Shown here piece after piece: positions 1 to 7,766 of a stretch of DNA of 64,000 bases (the first letter of the stretch is position 1; every line of letters begins with the position of its first letter). Both the position numbers and the translations under genes were made by a program. The stretch is from Actinobacteria bacterium OV320 (GTDB lineage Bacteria > Actinomycetota > Actinomycetes > Streptomycetales > Streptomycetaceae), in contig LJCX01000038.1 in assembly GCA_001298545.1 (NCBI GenBank), positions 28,647 to 92,646 on the forward strand, in the 5' to 3' direction. The notes under the pieces are model-generated. The model was not told the origin of the DNA, made no database searches, and saw only the letters and a program-made list of their open reading frames with translations.

Positions 1-288
1 GATCTTCGCGAAGGCCTCGGCGTCGAATTCCCCGTCTCCGCGAATGGCGCGTGAAGTTGCAAGGCGCAGTTGGGTGTCATCGGAGTAGGCGCCTGCAGGG
101 AGAGGCATGTCGCGTCCGTAGCGGCCTCCCACGCGCCTCTTCCAGGGCACGGTCGTGGTGACTTCATCCTGTCCGACGCGTCGTCGCACGCCGGCGGTGT
201 CGGTCAGTTCGGTGATGAAGCCGAGTGCATCTCCGTACGCCGCCCACTGGGCTGAGGCGCGTACTGCCTCCCATTGCATGGCGCTCAC
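1..288 (-). CDS. ADP-ribosylglycohydrolase (ARH/DraG family), N-terminal part
   Basis: The first 96 residues of this gene are present; it runs off the left edge of the window. Two landmarks of the ARH/DraG fold are visible: a GDALG motif at residues 19–23 and the metal-binding SDDT at 69–72. Family members use a di-magnesium centre to remove ADP-ribose from modified targets. The GTG at 288 is preferred because AAGGA sits five bases upstream; an ATG nine bases further in is the alternative. It starts only eight bases after the stop of the DarT-like gene, so the two are almost certainly co-transcribed. I infer that it reverses the modification made by its DarT partner. The catalytic C-terminal half is outside the window. 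Confidence 0.8.
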   Translation of the reverse strand, partial: MSAMQWEAVRASAQWAAYGDALGFITELTDTAGVRRRVGQDEVTTTVPWKRRVGGRYGRDMPLPAGAYSDDTQLRLATSRAIRGDGEFDAEAFAKI

Positions 289-296
289 CGTAGTCC

Positions 297-980
297 TTAC
301 CTGCCGAACGTGACCGGGTCGACGATGATGTCGACCTCATCATGTCCGCTGACACTGACAATGGCCTCGGCCTTCGCTGCGTCTTCGTCGGTGAGGACGT
401 AGATGTGCTGCAGGTGCTGGGTGGAGACGGCCTGCGGGTAGAGCACTTCGGCCTGGGGATTCGTCGGGAATTGAAGCGCTCGGTCGTGTCGCAGCATCGT
501 CTTGCTGAAGCCCCTGGGGACTCTCTCGGCGAAGAGGGCCTCGGCTCCGGGTATGCCCTCCACGGGGGTGATGCCGTCGTATCCCATGTTGCCTGGGGCG
601 AAGAGGACGCCGGGGTGCGTCATGATCACTGGATCGAAGCTGAGGACAGCCCAGAACAGGTCTTCGTTCGCCCACCAGTCTTCGCTGCTGATGCGAAGGA
701 AACGGTGGTTGGGCTCGCTGATGCTGAGGTTCACGTACGACCAGTACTTGGGGTCCTCACGACGCCGCTTGGTGTTCTCGTGATAGATGCTCTCGAGGTA
801 CTCGTCTTGGGCCAGGAGCGCCCGAGCCGTGCACAGCCGCTGCACGAGGATGCCGAGCAGACCACGGTTGGTGGTGAAGTGCACCACTTCGGTGATCTTT
901 CGTTCCTGGATGAGCGTGCTGATTCCCTCGGCGTGTATGTCGCCGTCCGACGTGGGCGGACTCGGCTCTGTGGTGGTCAT
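297..980 (-). CDS. DarT-like DNA ADP-ribosyltransferase (DUF4433)
   Basis: This 227-residue protein has the layout of the DarT/DUF4433 family, enzymes that attach ADP-ribose from NAD to bases of single-stranded DNA and block replication. Visible family features are the NAD-side VVHFTTNRGL segment (residues 32–41), YVNLSISEPN (82–91), and the PQAEVLYP segment whose E178 matches the catalytic glutamate position. Length fits the family. Its ATG overlaps the helicase stop as ATGA, and the ARH gene begins eight bases after its own stop. DarT is normally paired with a macrodomain antitoxin, DarG, but no macrodomain is visible here; the neighbouring ARH is the only candidate antidote. Whether the target base is thymine or guanine cannot be told from sequence. 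Confidence 0.82.
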   Translation of the reverse strand: MTTTEPSPPTSDGDIHAEGISTLIQERKITEVVHFTTNRGLLGILVQRLCTARALLAQDEYLESIYHENTKRRREDPKYWSYVNLSISEPNHRFLRISSEDWWANEDLFWAVLSFDPVIMTHPGVLFAPGNMGYDGITPVEGIPGAEALFAERVPRGFSKTMLRHDRALQFPTNPQAEVLYPQAVSTQHLQHIYVLTDEDAAKAEAIVSVSGHDEVDIIVDPVTFGR

Positions 981-2377
981 ACGGCCTTCACGTCATAGGT
1001 GTCCGGGTCCATGCAGGCGATGAGGTCGCTGGCCTCGGAAGGCTTGTAAGTGATGGTCAAGGTCTTGCGGGCCCGTCCAGCGGACATGGCCAGCAGGCGC
1101 AGGTGCGCGTCTCGCTCGCTGTCACCGGGTTCAGTGGCGTGCGGCATGACCTCGCTGCTGAGGCCGACGATGATCACGTGGTCGAACTCCAGGCCCTTTG
1201 CGGAGTGCATGGTCGACAGCGCCACGTTCACCGGGCCGGTGGGCCATTCCCCGGTGCGCGTGAGCGGGACCCAGGCCAGCCCGGCTGTATTAAGGCGTGC
1301 CTTGACCTCGCTGAACCAGCCGCCGCCCTTGGCATGGAGGATGGCGACGGACTCGTCGTTCTCCGGGCCGAGATCGTTGAGGAACTGCACCACGTGGTCC
1401 ATCTGCTGGGTGAAGGTCCCCTGGACCAGCAAGGGCTTGTCGCCATCCTCCCCGCAGGAAGAGAGGTCCGGGATCGCGGCATCGTCCGTGGTCTCTACGT
1501 CGCGCAGCAGGGGGGCGGCGAAGGCAGCGATCTGCCGGGTGTTGCGGAAGTTCTTCGACAGCAGCTTGCTGTTGTGCGGCCCCACGCTCAAGCCGACTTC
1601 AGCCCAGGTGAAGCGCTGGGGGTAGATGCGCTGGGCCGCGTCGAGGACGAAGGTGAGGGTGTGCTCGTCGGTGACGTGGTTGAGGACCGCCCGGACCTGG
1701 TTGGCGGAGAAATCCTGGGCCTCGTCCACAACGACGACGTGGTACGGGTCGTCGGCGCGCTTGGCCGCCATGGCGTTGGCCAGGTCAGCCCAGTCCCAGG
1801 CCTGCTGTTCCTTCTTCCACTCCTGGAAAGGAACGATCACCTCGTCCAGCAGCCGACGGCGCAGCGAGGCCGGCATGCGCGGGGAACGGCCACGGCCCTG
1901 CCGCTCGCACTCGATGTACTCGGTCAGGCGGTCCGGCGTGAAGCGGCCCAGGACATAATCCACTTCAGAGCGTACAAAGTCCTCGGACAGGGGCAGGGCC
2001 GCGGCCAGGGCGTCCAGCTTTCCGTTGTGCTCGTGCTCTTGAAGGATCCGCTCGTAGGGCACGCGGTCGGTGGCCCACTTGGCGAAGGTGGAGATCGTTA
2101 GCTCGACGTCGTTGCCCTTGATCTGTTCCTTGGTCAGTTCCTCGATGTAGCCGCGGAGAGTCTTGTTGTAGGTGAGGACCAGGACGCGGACGGGGCCGTC
2201 GATGAAGCCGTCACGGCGGCGGCGCTGCCAGTACCGGACGGTGAACTTCAGCCGGTACAGGGCGGTGGTCGTCTTGCCGCTGCCGGCGGCGCCCCGTACG
2301 ACGAACACCCCCGGTTTGTGATTGGTGATCACCGTGAGCTGCTCGCTCGTCGGCTGCGTCGGCCTCAGAACCTTCAT
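977..2377 (-). CDS. UvrD/Rep-like superfamily 1 helicase
   Basis: A 466-residue SF1A-type ATPase. Motifs in order: a Q-motif-like PTSEQL near residue 10, Walker A GAAGSGKTTT near 30, Walker B VVVVDEAQDF near 218, the motif V-like STMHSAKGLEFDHV near 388, and motif VI MSAGRARK near 430. It is shorter than full UvrD (about 720 residues), so accessory 1B/2B subdomains are probably reduced. It is the first gene of a three-gene operon with DarT and ARH, with ATGA overlap to DarT. The helicase could expose or process the single-stranded DNA that DarT modifies, or sense replication trouble; that role is inference from context only. The start is supported by a GGGGGAGGGGA-like ribosome site upstream. 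Confidence 0.85.
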   Translation of the reverse strand: MKVLRPTQPTSEQLTVITNHKPGVFVVRGAAGSGKTTTALYRLKFTVRYWQRRRRDGFIDGPVRVLVLTYNKTLRGYIEELTKEQIKGNDVELTISTFAKWATDRVPYERILQEHEHNGKLDALAAALPLSEDFVRSEVDYVLGRFTPDRLTEYIECERQGRGRSPRMPASLRRRLLDEVIVPFQEWKKEQQAWDWADLANAMAAKRADDPYHVVVVDEAQDFSANQVRAVLNHVTDEHTLTFVLDAAQRIYPQRFTWAEVGLSVGPHNSKLLSKNFRNTRQIAAFAAPLLRDVETTDDAAIPDLSSCGEDGDKPLLVQGTFTQQMDHVVQFLNDLGPENDESVAILHAKGGGWFSEVKARLNTAGLAWVPLTRTGEWPTGPVNVALSTMHSAKGLEFDHVIIVGLSSEVMPHATEPGDSERDAHLRLLAMSAGRARKTLTITYKPSEASDLIACMDPDTYDVKAV

Positions 2378-2402
2378 CCCGCCGCGTCCCCTCCCCCGAG
2401 AT

Positions 2403-2416
2403 CCTCAAAAGTGAGG
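2403..2416. promoter_or_regulatory. Palindrome upstream of the helicase–DarT operon
   Basis: CCTCA-N4-TGAGG lies 26 bases upstream of the helicase start, next to an AT-rich TAATAT-like stretch that could be a -10 element. The position fits an operator controlling the operon. No binding protein is evident. Confidence 0.35.
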
Positions 2417-2514
2417 TCATATTAGAAGCGGCTCCGACCTGCCGCGTTGCAGATCTCATACCTTTTCCACCCGCGCCGGAGGATGGCCGAAAATAACGGA
2501 ACGTCAGTTCGTTC

Positions 2515-2619
2515 ATGGCTGATTACGCGTCGCCGGTGGTCCTTCAGCTCGGCCACAGGGGACGCAAGAGCGCAGTCGAGGTGGATCCGGGTCTGCTGCC
2601 CGCGTCGCTCGCCGCTTGA
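2515..2619 (+). pseudogene. Possible transposase fragment (ISAzo13/IS630-like)
   Basis: A 34-codon open frame contains GRKSAVEVDPGLLPASLA, which resembles the segment before the catalytic domain in ISAzo13-type transposases (DPGLL..L..LVEP). It stops immediately afterwards and nothing else of the element is recognisable. Treat it as a tentative insertion-sequence scar. Confidence 0.25.
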
Positions 2620-2658
2620 GCCCGCCCGGCTGTTTGATGCGTCGTGAGGGTCGGAGCT

Positions 2659-2695
2659 GCGGAGCAGGGGCATTTCAGGCTCGCCCCTGCTCCGC
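2659..2695. terminator. Strong hairpin, probable terminator
   Basis: GCGGAGCAGGGGC pairs perfectly with GCCCCTGCTCCGC (13 bp stem, 11-base loop). No T-tract follows, which is common for Streptomyces terminators. It closes no obvious gene, so it may be a leftover. Confidence 0.5.
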
Positions 2696-3173
2696 TGCTA
2701 CCGCTCTATGGGCAGCTCAGCCGGTCCCTCCGGCCGTGTAGTTGATGCAATCCAGTGCTGCGCACTGCTCGGCGCACAGGGTGCTCAGGCCGTGGATGCC
2801 GGTTTGGTTGAGGCACCCGCTCTGCGCCGCTGATAGGACGGGTCCTGGCTGTTGGCCAGCCCTGCGTATGAAGACTCGCAGCATGTGGCCGAGTGGGACG
2901 GTTCCTGCAAGCCGCTCCCGCCTTTGCTCGCGATGCGTAGCTGCATAGGACCAGCGCTGCTGGAGCGACGGACGTCGCTTCAGTCCCCCGGTGGCTGGGT
3001 CCTGTGGCTGCCGTAGGCAAGGCAGTTCGGAGCGCGTCATGGATGTACGCCCTTTGTGCCGCTGCCGCAGCCGCTGCTGTTTCGAGGATGCCGCGCCAGT
3101 ACAACGTGCTGTCCCCGTGAAAGCACGCAAAGATCCGGGCGACGGACCTAGCTAGTTGTGCGTGAGGCATGGG
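2696..3173. other. Intergenic stretch without a supported gene
   Basis: Short open frames exist on both strands here, but none has a recognisable domain, convincing start site or codon bias. I see nothing functional. Confidence 0.4.
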
Positions 3174-3362
3174 TCACCGGTCCTGTCCGATGAGATGCAT
3201 GCCGTCCTCGTTCTCCAGGACGCGGTTGATCCTGTTGATCATCGCGTCCCAGTCGGGGTCGGTGGGCACGACGTGGGCAGTGACTGCGTCGCTTTCCGCG
3301 AGGAAGTCGAGCATCCGCTGATGCGGACTGTCAGGCAGTGGCTCGGGAGTGTTGTCGAACAT
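3174..3362 (-). CDS. Small hypothetical protein (62 aa)
   Basis: A 62-residue acidic protein with no recognised domain. The ATG is preceded by AAAGGA ten bases upstream, which supports translation. It lies downstream of the sigma-factor gene in the same direction, separated from it by a strong hairpin at 3399–3440, so it may be expressed only by read-through or from a weak promoter next to the hairpin. It could be an ECF-linked small regulator, but nothing in the sequence shows this. Confidence 0.5.
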   Translation of the reverse strand: MFDNTPEPLPDSPHQRMLDFLAESDAVTAHVVPTDPDWDAMINRINRVLENEDGMHLIGQDR

Positions 3363-3398
3363 ACAGAGTGTGTCCTTTCGGAGAGTCCATTCAGGGAT

Positions 3399-3440
3399 GG
3401 GGTCTGGTGTTGAGCGTTGCCGCGCTCGGCACCAGACCCC
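3399..3440. terminator. Hairpin after the sigma-factor gene
   Basis: GGGGTCTGGTG (3399–3409) pairs with CACCAGACCCC (3430–3440), and the loop contains a second GAGCG/CGCTC stem. It sits between the sigma gene (ending at 3599) and the small gene starting at 3362, so it is a terminator or attenuator for leftward transcription. Confidence 0.65.
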
Positions 3441-3598
3441 GGGCGTGATGCGATGACTCTTTCCTCTTCCTTGTCGTGGGGGTGTCGTCCCCCCGGGACC
3501 GGCTAGGTCCCGTCCCCGAGGCGCGGCGAGCGGTGCACCCGAAGTCGGTTGACTGCCACGCCTCAGAGGCAGGAACTAGATGTCCTGCTGGCCGCTGG

Positions 3599-4195
3599 CT
3601 ACTTGATGCCGCCGGCCTTCATGACGGCTGCCTTGAACCTTCGCGACACCGTCGCCTCGCTCACATCGAGAAGCTCCGCGACCTCGACGCCGCTGAGGCC
3701 CCAGAGCACCCGGTACTCCCAGACCTCGATCTCGGCTTCGTTCCCGATGGCGCTCTTGACTTCGTGGAGCAGCTCGACGAAGCGCACACTGGCCGCCGTG
3801 GGATCTGCATCGCCACGCTGGGTCAGCCACGCCGTGTAGGCGTCGCCGACCTCCTCTACCGGCAGTTCGACCACCTTCTTCCGGTAGACGTGGCTGATCA
3901 GCACGTTCCGCGCGGTCCCCATCGCGTACGCGATGGGGTTGCCGGTGAAGGTCTTGCCCTTGGCGATCACCCGGCACATGAGGACGTGCACTTCCTGGGT
4001 GAGGTCTTCCGCCTTGTGCTGATCACGGGTCGCCCGCAGGAAGTAGCGGTAGACCGACAGGTGGTACTCCTTGGCCAGCGCCGTGATCTGCGGGATCTGG
4101 TCCGGACTGAGCCTCAAGGGCGTGGAACTCGCGTCCTGCGGTGGATCACCTCCATGCTCGTCGCCGTCGTCGTTCGGCGTCTTGAAGGCCGCCAT
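3599..4195 (-). CDS. ECF-type RNA polymerase sigma factor
   Basis: A 198-residue group 4 sigma factor. Region 2 is seen as HKAEDLTQEVHVLMCRVI followed by IAYAMGTARNVLISHVYRKK, and region 4 as a helix-turn-helix with LSGVEVAELLDVSEATVSRR near the C-terminus. It would redirect RNA polymerase to a dedicated promoter set. The ATG at 4195 is chosen because GGAG lies six bases upstream; an upstream in-frame ATG at 4207 overlaps that ribosome site. No anti-sigma factor is recognisable. The divergent membrane protein at 4306 shares the promoter region and is the nearest candidate partner, purely by position. Confidence 0.85.
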   Translation of the reverse strand: MAAFKTPNDDGDEHGGDPPQDASSTPLRLSPDQIPQITALAKEYHLSVYRYFLRATRDQHKAEDLTQEVHVLMCRVIAKGKTFTGNPIAYAMGTARNVLISHVYRKKVVELPVEEVGDAYTAWLTQRGDADPTAASVRFVELLHEVKSAIGNEAEIEVWEYRVLWGLSGVEVAELLDVSEATVSRRFKAAVMKAGGIK

Positions 4196-4305
4196 GTAGA
4201 TCTCCATTCGTCGGGTACACCACTCAGCTCCACGCGGGCGGCGCCGGAACCTTGCACGAGCGGGGCGGGTGAAAGATTCGTGCGGCGTACGGAGTGGGAT
4301 GGGGC

Positions 4306-4923
4306 ATGACGAAGAAGAACGACTCCACCTCCGGCAGCAAGGCCGCGGCCAAGCGGCGGGCCGGTGTGAAGGCCAGCAAGAATCCGAAAGCCTCGGCGCA
4401 GGCCCCCAGGGGCGGGGAGGCGGCTGCCCCATCCGGCCGGCCGACGCCGGGCGGGGGCCATCCGCAGTCGGTCTCGCGCGGAAGGCTGCTGGCGCGTGTC
4501 ACCGGTACGGTTACCACCCTTGTCCAACTGATGCCTCACACCCAGGACTTGCACAGCGGGCTGCTGCTGGCGGGGCTGATGCTGCTGGGCCTGGACGTGC
4601 TCATCGACGTGGGCCTGTCGGCGCTCGACGCCTCCGGGCGGATGTGGCGGGTGCTGCGCAGCGTGCGGGCGTCGACGCGGCGGGCCGCGAACGGCACCGT
4701 CATCGCCACCCTCCGGGTCGGAGCGCCCTGGCTGTCCGCCCGGCGCGGAGGCGAGCTGCGGATCACCGGCCGGGTGGTGAGCTCCCTGCTGATCGCCGGC
4801 TCCACGATGATGGAGAAGTGGCACCACGAGCTGCTGGAGGCGGCGCTGACCACGCTACTGGTCGACGTCATCTCCGAGAGCTTCACCCTGCTGACCGGCT
4901 ACCTGCGCACACGGCGGGACTGA
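4306..4923 (+). CDS. Hypothetical protein with possible membrane segment
   Basis: About 205 residues. The N-terminal 60 residues are low-complexity and rich in Lys, Ala, Gly and Pro (a basic disordered tail). A hydrophobic stretch LLLAGLMLLGLDVLIDVGL near residue 90 could be a membrane helix. The remainder is Arg-rich and amphipathic. No family was recognised. It is divergent from the ECF sigma gene, with about 110 bases between starts. The start is uncertain: an ATG at 4294 with GGAG four bases upstream is equally possible. Confidence 0.6.
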   Translation: MTKKNDSTSGSKAAAKRRAGVKASKNPKASAQAPRGGEAAAPSGRPTPGGGHPQSVSRGRLLARVTGTVTTLVQLMPHTQDLHSGLLLAGLMLLGLDVLIDVGLSALDASGRMWRVLRSVRASTRRAANGTVIATLRVGAPWLSARRGGELRITGRVVSSLLIAGSTMMEKWHHELLEAALTTLLVDVISESFTLLTGYLRTRRD

Positions 4924-5090
4924 CGACCTCATGCCGCCCGGGCCCTCACCTTGAGGTCGGGGCCCAGGCGGGAGTACGCGAGATGATCAGGGACGCGACA
5001 GCCATCGGGCCGACCATGATGGTTCGGGCGCGGGTCTCGGTGTCAGCTCTGGTGTCGCCGACTCCGCCCCGGTGATCAGGTTGGATCCGG

Positions 5091-5294
5091 TCACGCTGTG
5101 TGCGGTGGGGCGGCATCGGAATCGATCGCGAAGGCGAGCACGCCGACGATCGTTGCGAGCTGACCGTCCTCGCGCGCGGCATCGTCGTAGCGGACGCAGG
5201 TGATGGGTTGGTCACAGCGCTCGCAGGGAGCAGGCGGCGGCTCGGAAGTCGCCCATGGCGGAGGCGGTACTCGCCCAGCGCGAATTGCCATGCG
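5091..5294 (-). CDS. Possible small Cys-motif protein
   Basis: An open frame of about 67 codons encodes PCERCDQPITC, a CxxC-x5-C pattern like half a zinc ribbon, followed by a codon-biased hydrophobic tail. The start is unclear and no ribosome site is convincing. It may be a degraded gene. The rest of 4924–5349 shows no gene. Confidence 0.3.
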   Translation of the reverse strand, partial: RMAIRAGRVPPPPWATSEPPPAPCERCDQPITCVRYDDAAREDGQLATIVGVLAFAIDSDAAPPHTA

Positions 5295-5349
5295 GTGTCC
5301 GATGCCGCTGTCACACAAGACACGTTGTCACGAGAAGGATGAGGCCGAA

Positions 5350-6318
5350 GTGGTCCACTCTCCCGGGCAGCCCCACGAGGGCGACCCCTACCCCGGCGGG
5401 GTGTTCCGCACCGCTCCCATCAAAGGGGAGACAACGTCGTCCCTGATCTGCCGTATCGCAAGCCGCTACGGGATGGAAGCGAAGGTGTTGCGGTCGTGCT
5501 GGCATTGGCGCAACTACCCGCCTGGTCACGATGGCGGCGGCGCGCGGGCCGATGCCGAGGTGCTGCTGAACGCAGCCGGACGGCAGCTACTGGCAGGCCT
5601 GTGCGGCGTCGAGGAGGACGTGTTGGCGCGGGCGTTGCCGTCCTGGGGACAGGAGGACGCCAAGCTGTCGGCCGGAAAGAACGGGGTTCCTGCGGCGGCG
5701 TGGCGGACCGGCGGCGCGGTCGCCGGGCCGGTCGCCTTCGGCTGCCGCCTGTGCGCGGCCCGGCGCACGGGGACGGCCGTGCGGGTGGTGCGGTACGCAC
5801 CGCGATGGGAGCGGGCGTGTATCCGGGACGGGCGGTGGCTCCTGGACGCGGACGCCGACCAGCCCCTGGAACATCTGGACGTGCGGGGTGTGCCAGAAGT
5901 GGCCGCGGCGCAGCGGCGGTGGACGGGTGTGGCGCGACGGGCAGTACAGGCCGGAGCAGAGCCGGAGAGGGTGTTCGCTCTGGCTTATGCGGTGGTCGCC
6001 CGGTGGTGGGAGCAGGCCCTGCACTGGGAGCGCGAGGCGGTCTGGCCGCGGCGGCTGCACCAGGTTGCGGGCGGCAACACCGGGACGGAGCTGGAGCGGT
6101 GGCGGATCGTGGGCCGGGACGCGGTCGTCTTCCCCGAGGTGGTGGCCGTCGCCGACGCACTGCTGGACCCGGCGATGGCCGAGCTGGCCTGGCGCGCAAG
6201 CGGCGGGACGCGGCCTCGGGCGCGGGGTGAGGATGACCCGTTGTGCCACCGGCTGGGCGAGCGGGTGGACCGGGACTGGCTGGGGCCTCTGCTCGCGGCC
6301 GACTACGGCGGCATCTGA
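5350..6318 (+). CDS. tniQ: TniQ-family target-selection protein, first copy
   Basis: About 322 residues. The N-terminus has the TniQ signature: APIKGETTSSLICRIASRYG, the loop and helix found at the start of TniQ/TnsD proteins, followed by a FGCRLCAARR cysteine pair and an RYAPRWERACIRDGRWLL segment typical of the zinc-binding HTH region. TniQ proteins bridge TnsC to the target DNA. The GTG at 5350 is chosen because GAGAAGGA ends ten bases upstream. It is first in the operon, and a second, different TniQ closes it; two TniQ genes allow two targeting modes, as in TnsD/TnsE logic, but that is inference. Confidence 0.75.
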   Translation: MVHSPGQPHEGDPYPGGVFRTAPIKGETTSSLICRIASRYGMEAKVLRSCWHWRNYPPGHDGGGARADAEVLLNAAGRQLLAGLCGVEEDVLARALPSWGQEDAKLSAGKNGVPAAAWRTGGAVAGPVAFGCRLCAARRTGTAVRVVRYAPRWERACIRDGRWLLDADADQPLEHLDVRGVPEVAAAQRRWTGVARRAVQAGAEPERVFALAYAVVARWWEQALHWEREAVWPRRLHQVAGGNTGTELERWRIVGRDAVVFPEVVAVADALLDPAMAELAWRASGGTRPRARGEDDPLCHRLGERVDRDWLGPLLAADYGGI

Positions 6319-6341
6319 AGCGGGAACAGCAGCCCGCAACG

Positions 6342-6692
6342 ATGGCCGGCCGACTGCGCGTGATGGCGGCGGAGGCACAGGCAGGCGGCTCGGGTACCAG
6401 GTGGCGTGCCACGGTCTCTGCCGAACACCGCTTCCACATCACGCGGTTGCTCGACGACGCCCGCGAGGAGCTGGCGCAGCTGCGCGGCGCGCAGAGCGGC
6501 ACCACCGCCGAGGTGGCCCGCACGCTGCTGGAGCACCTCAGCCAGAGTGCCGAGCTGGTCGACCGGGCCGTGCTGCATACCGCCGCCGCGGCTGTCGCGG
6601 CCGGGGTGGCGCTGGAGGAGGTGGCCCAGTGGGCGCGCCTGCCCGCCGAGGAGCTGTCCCGGGTGCTCGCCGCGGGCCGTAGCGAAGACTGA
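6342..6692 (+). CDS. Small HTH-like protein of the transposon
   Basis: A 116-residue protein starting 23 bases after tniQ. It has a helical middle section (residues 25–75) and a C-terminal helix-turn-helix-like segment, AAGVALEEVAQWARLPAEEL, near residues 85–105. No named family was recognised. It lies between tniQ and tnsA, immediately before a palindromic site at 6799–6814, so it could be the element's repressor or an accessory DNA-bending factor. Confidence 0.65.
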   Translation: MAGRLRVMAAEAQAGGSGTRWRATVSAEHRFHITRLLDDAREELAQLRGAQSGTTAEVARTLLEHLSQSAELVDRAVLHTAAAAVAAGVALEEVAQWARLPAEELSRVLAAGRSED

Positions 6693-6798
6693 CGCACCCG
6701 GCGGCGGCCGGGCAACGGCCCTGGCACCACGGTCCGCTCTGGGTGCGGCGGGTGGTGCCGAAGGAGGGCGGCCAGGCAGCCGGAAAGTGCAGGAGTTC

Positions 6799-6814
6799 GC
6801 ACTGACACCAGTGC
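6799..6814. promoter_or_regulatory. Palindromic operator candidate before tnsA
   Basis: GCACTG-ACAC-CAGTGC is a perfect inverted repeat in the only large gap (228 bases) of the transposition operon. It is well placed to control the tnsA–tniQ genes and could be bound by the small HTH protein encoded just upstream. Confidence 0.45.
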
Positions 6815-6920
6815 ATCCGGGTGGCATCCTGACCCCGCGTGCACCCCAACGGGCTTACTGCGCACCACAGTTGGGGTTACCGGCCGGTTCGCCTGCGCGG
6901 CAGGACAGGCATGGCGTTAT

Positions 6921-7766
6921 GTGGAGTTCGTGATCATCGACAGCAGCCAGGACAGCGCGCAGACCGGCTTACCAGCCGTCGCGGGCAATGCCTTCCGGGT
7001 GCCGGAACCGGGCGCGGTGGAGGCGGAGTTCGCCGGAGTGGACGGCACGCTCGTGCAGCGCCGCTGGGTAGAGGCCGCCGTCGCGGTCAGGTTCGAGCAA
7101 CTTGCGCCGGTGGCGGCGTTCCCGGTGGTGCCCGGGCGGCGGTGGGGGCCGGGCTGGTGGTGGTCGGCCACGACCGGACGGCATGTGACGCACGGATCGC
7201 AGGCGATGTGCACGCAGCTGATGTTCCTGGACCGCGATCCGCAAGTGGTGGGCCTGTCGGCGCGGCCGGTGCGGCTGATCTGGCGCGATCCTGACAGCAG
7301 GCGGGTGCTGACGTGGGTGCCGCAGCTGTTCGCCCGCTACGCCGACGGGGGCGCGCTGCTTGCCGACTGCCCCGCCGCGACGGCTCCCGCCGGGGACCGG
7401 GCCGAGCGCGCCACCGCGGTGCTTGAAGCGGCGTGTGCGGCGGTGGGGTTCACCTACCGGCGTCTGGCGCCGCCCGAGAAGGTGGTGGCGGCGAACGTGC
7501 GGTGGCTGGCCGGCTACCGACACCCCCGCCACCGCGACGCAGGCAGCTTTGAGCAGGCGGTGCTCGAGGCGTTCGCCGCTGAACGGCCGCTGATGGCCGG
7601 GGCCGCGGCGGCGGGCGAGGTCCTCACCGCGCTGCCGGTGCTCTACCACGCGCTGTGGAGCGGTCGGCTGGCAGCGGACCTGACACGGCCGCTGGGCGAG
7701 CACACCCTCGTGACGCCCGGCCCGGCCGCAGGCGACGGGAAGCGGCGGGAGCAGCAGGAGAGTTGA
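6921..7766 (+). CDS. TnsA-like protein, catalytically degenerate
   Basis: A 281-residue homologue of the Streptomyces TnsA-like endonuclease subunit. Family landmarks are conserved outside the active site: RWLAGYRHPRH near residue 195 and ALWSGRLAADLTRPLGEHTL near the C-terminus. The nuclease core has decayed: where active relatives have a YES...DFDP glutamate this protein has HGS, the PDYF aspartate is PQLF, and the DxK motif is DCP. So the E, D and K of the restriction-enzyme-like site appear lost. It probably cannot cut the 5' ends of the element and may act as a structural partner. It overlaps the next gene by four bases. Starts at GTG 6921 or GTG 6930. Confidence 0.75.
   Translation: MEFVIIDSSQDSAQTGLPAVAGNAFRVPEPGAVEAEFAGVDGTLVQRRWVEAAVAVRFEQLAPVAAFPVVPGRRWGPGWWWSATTGRHVTHGSQAMCTQLMFLDRDPQVVGLSARPVRLIWRDPDSRRVLTWVPQLFARYADGGALLADCPAATAPAGDRAERATAVLEAACAAVGFTYRRLAPPEKVVAANVRWLAGYRHPRHRDAGSFEQAVLEAFAAERPLMAGAAAAGEVLTALPVLYHALWSGRLAADLTRPLGEHTLVTPGPAAGDGKRREQQES

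Noticed and set aside
2706..3170. Leftward frames at 2706–3170 as genes
   Set aside because: No domains, poor codon bias and two competing overlapping frames.
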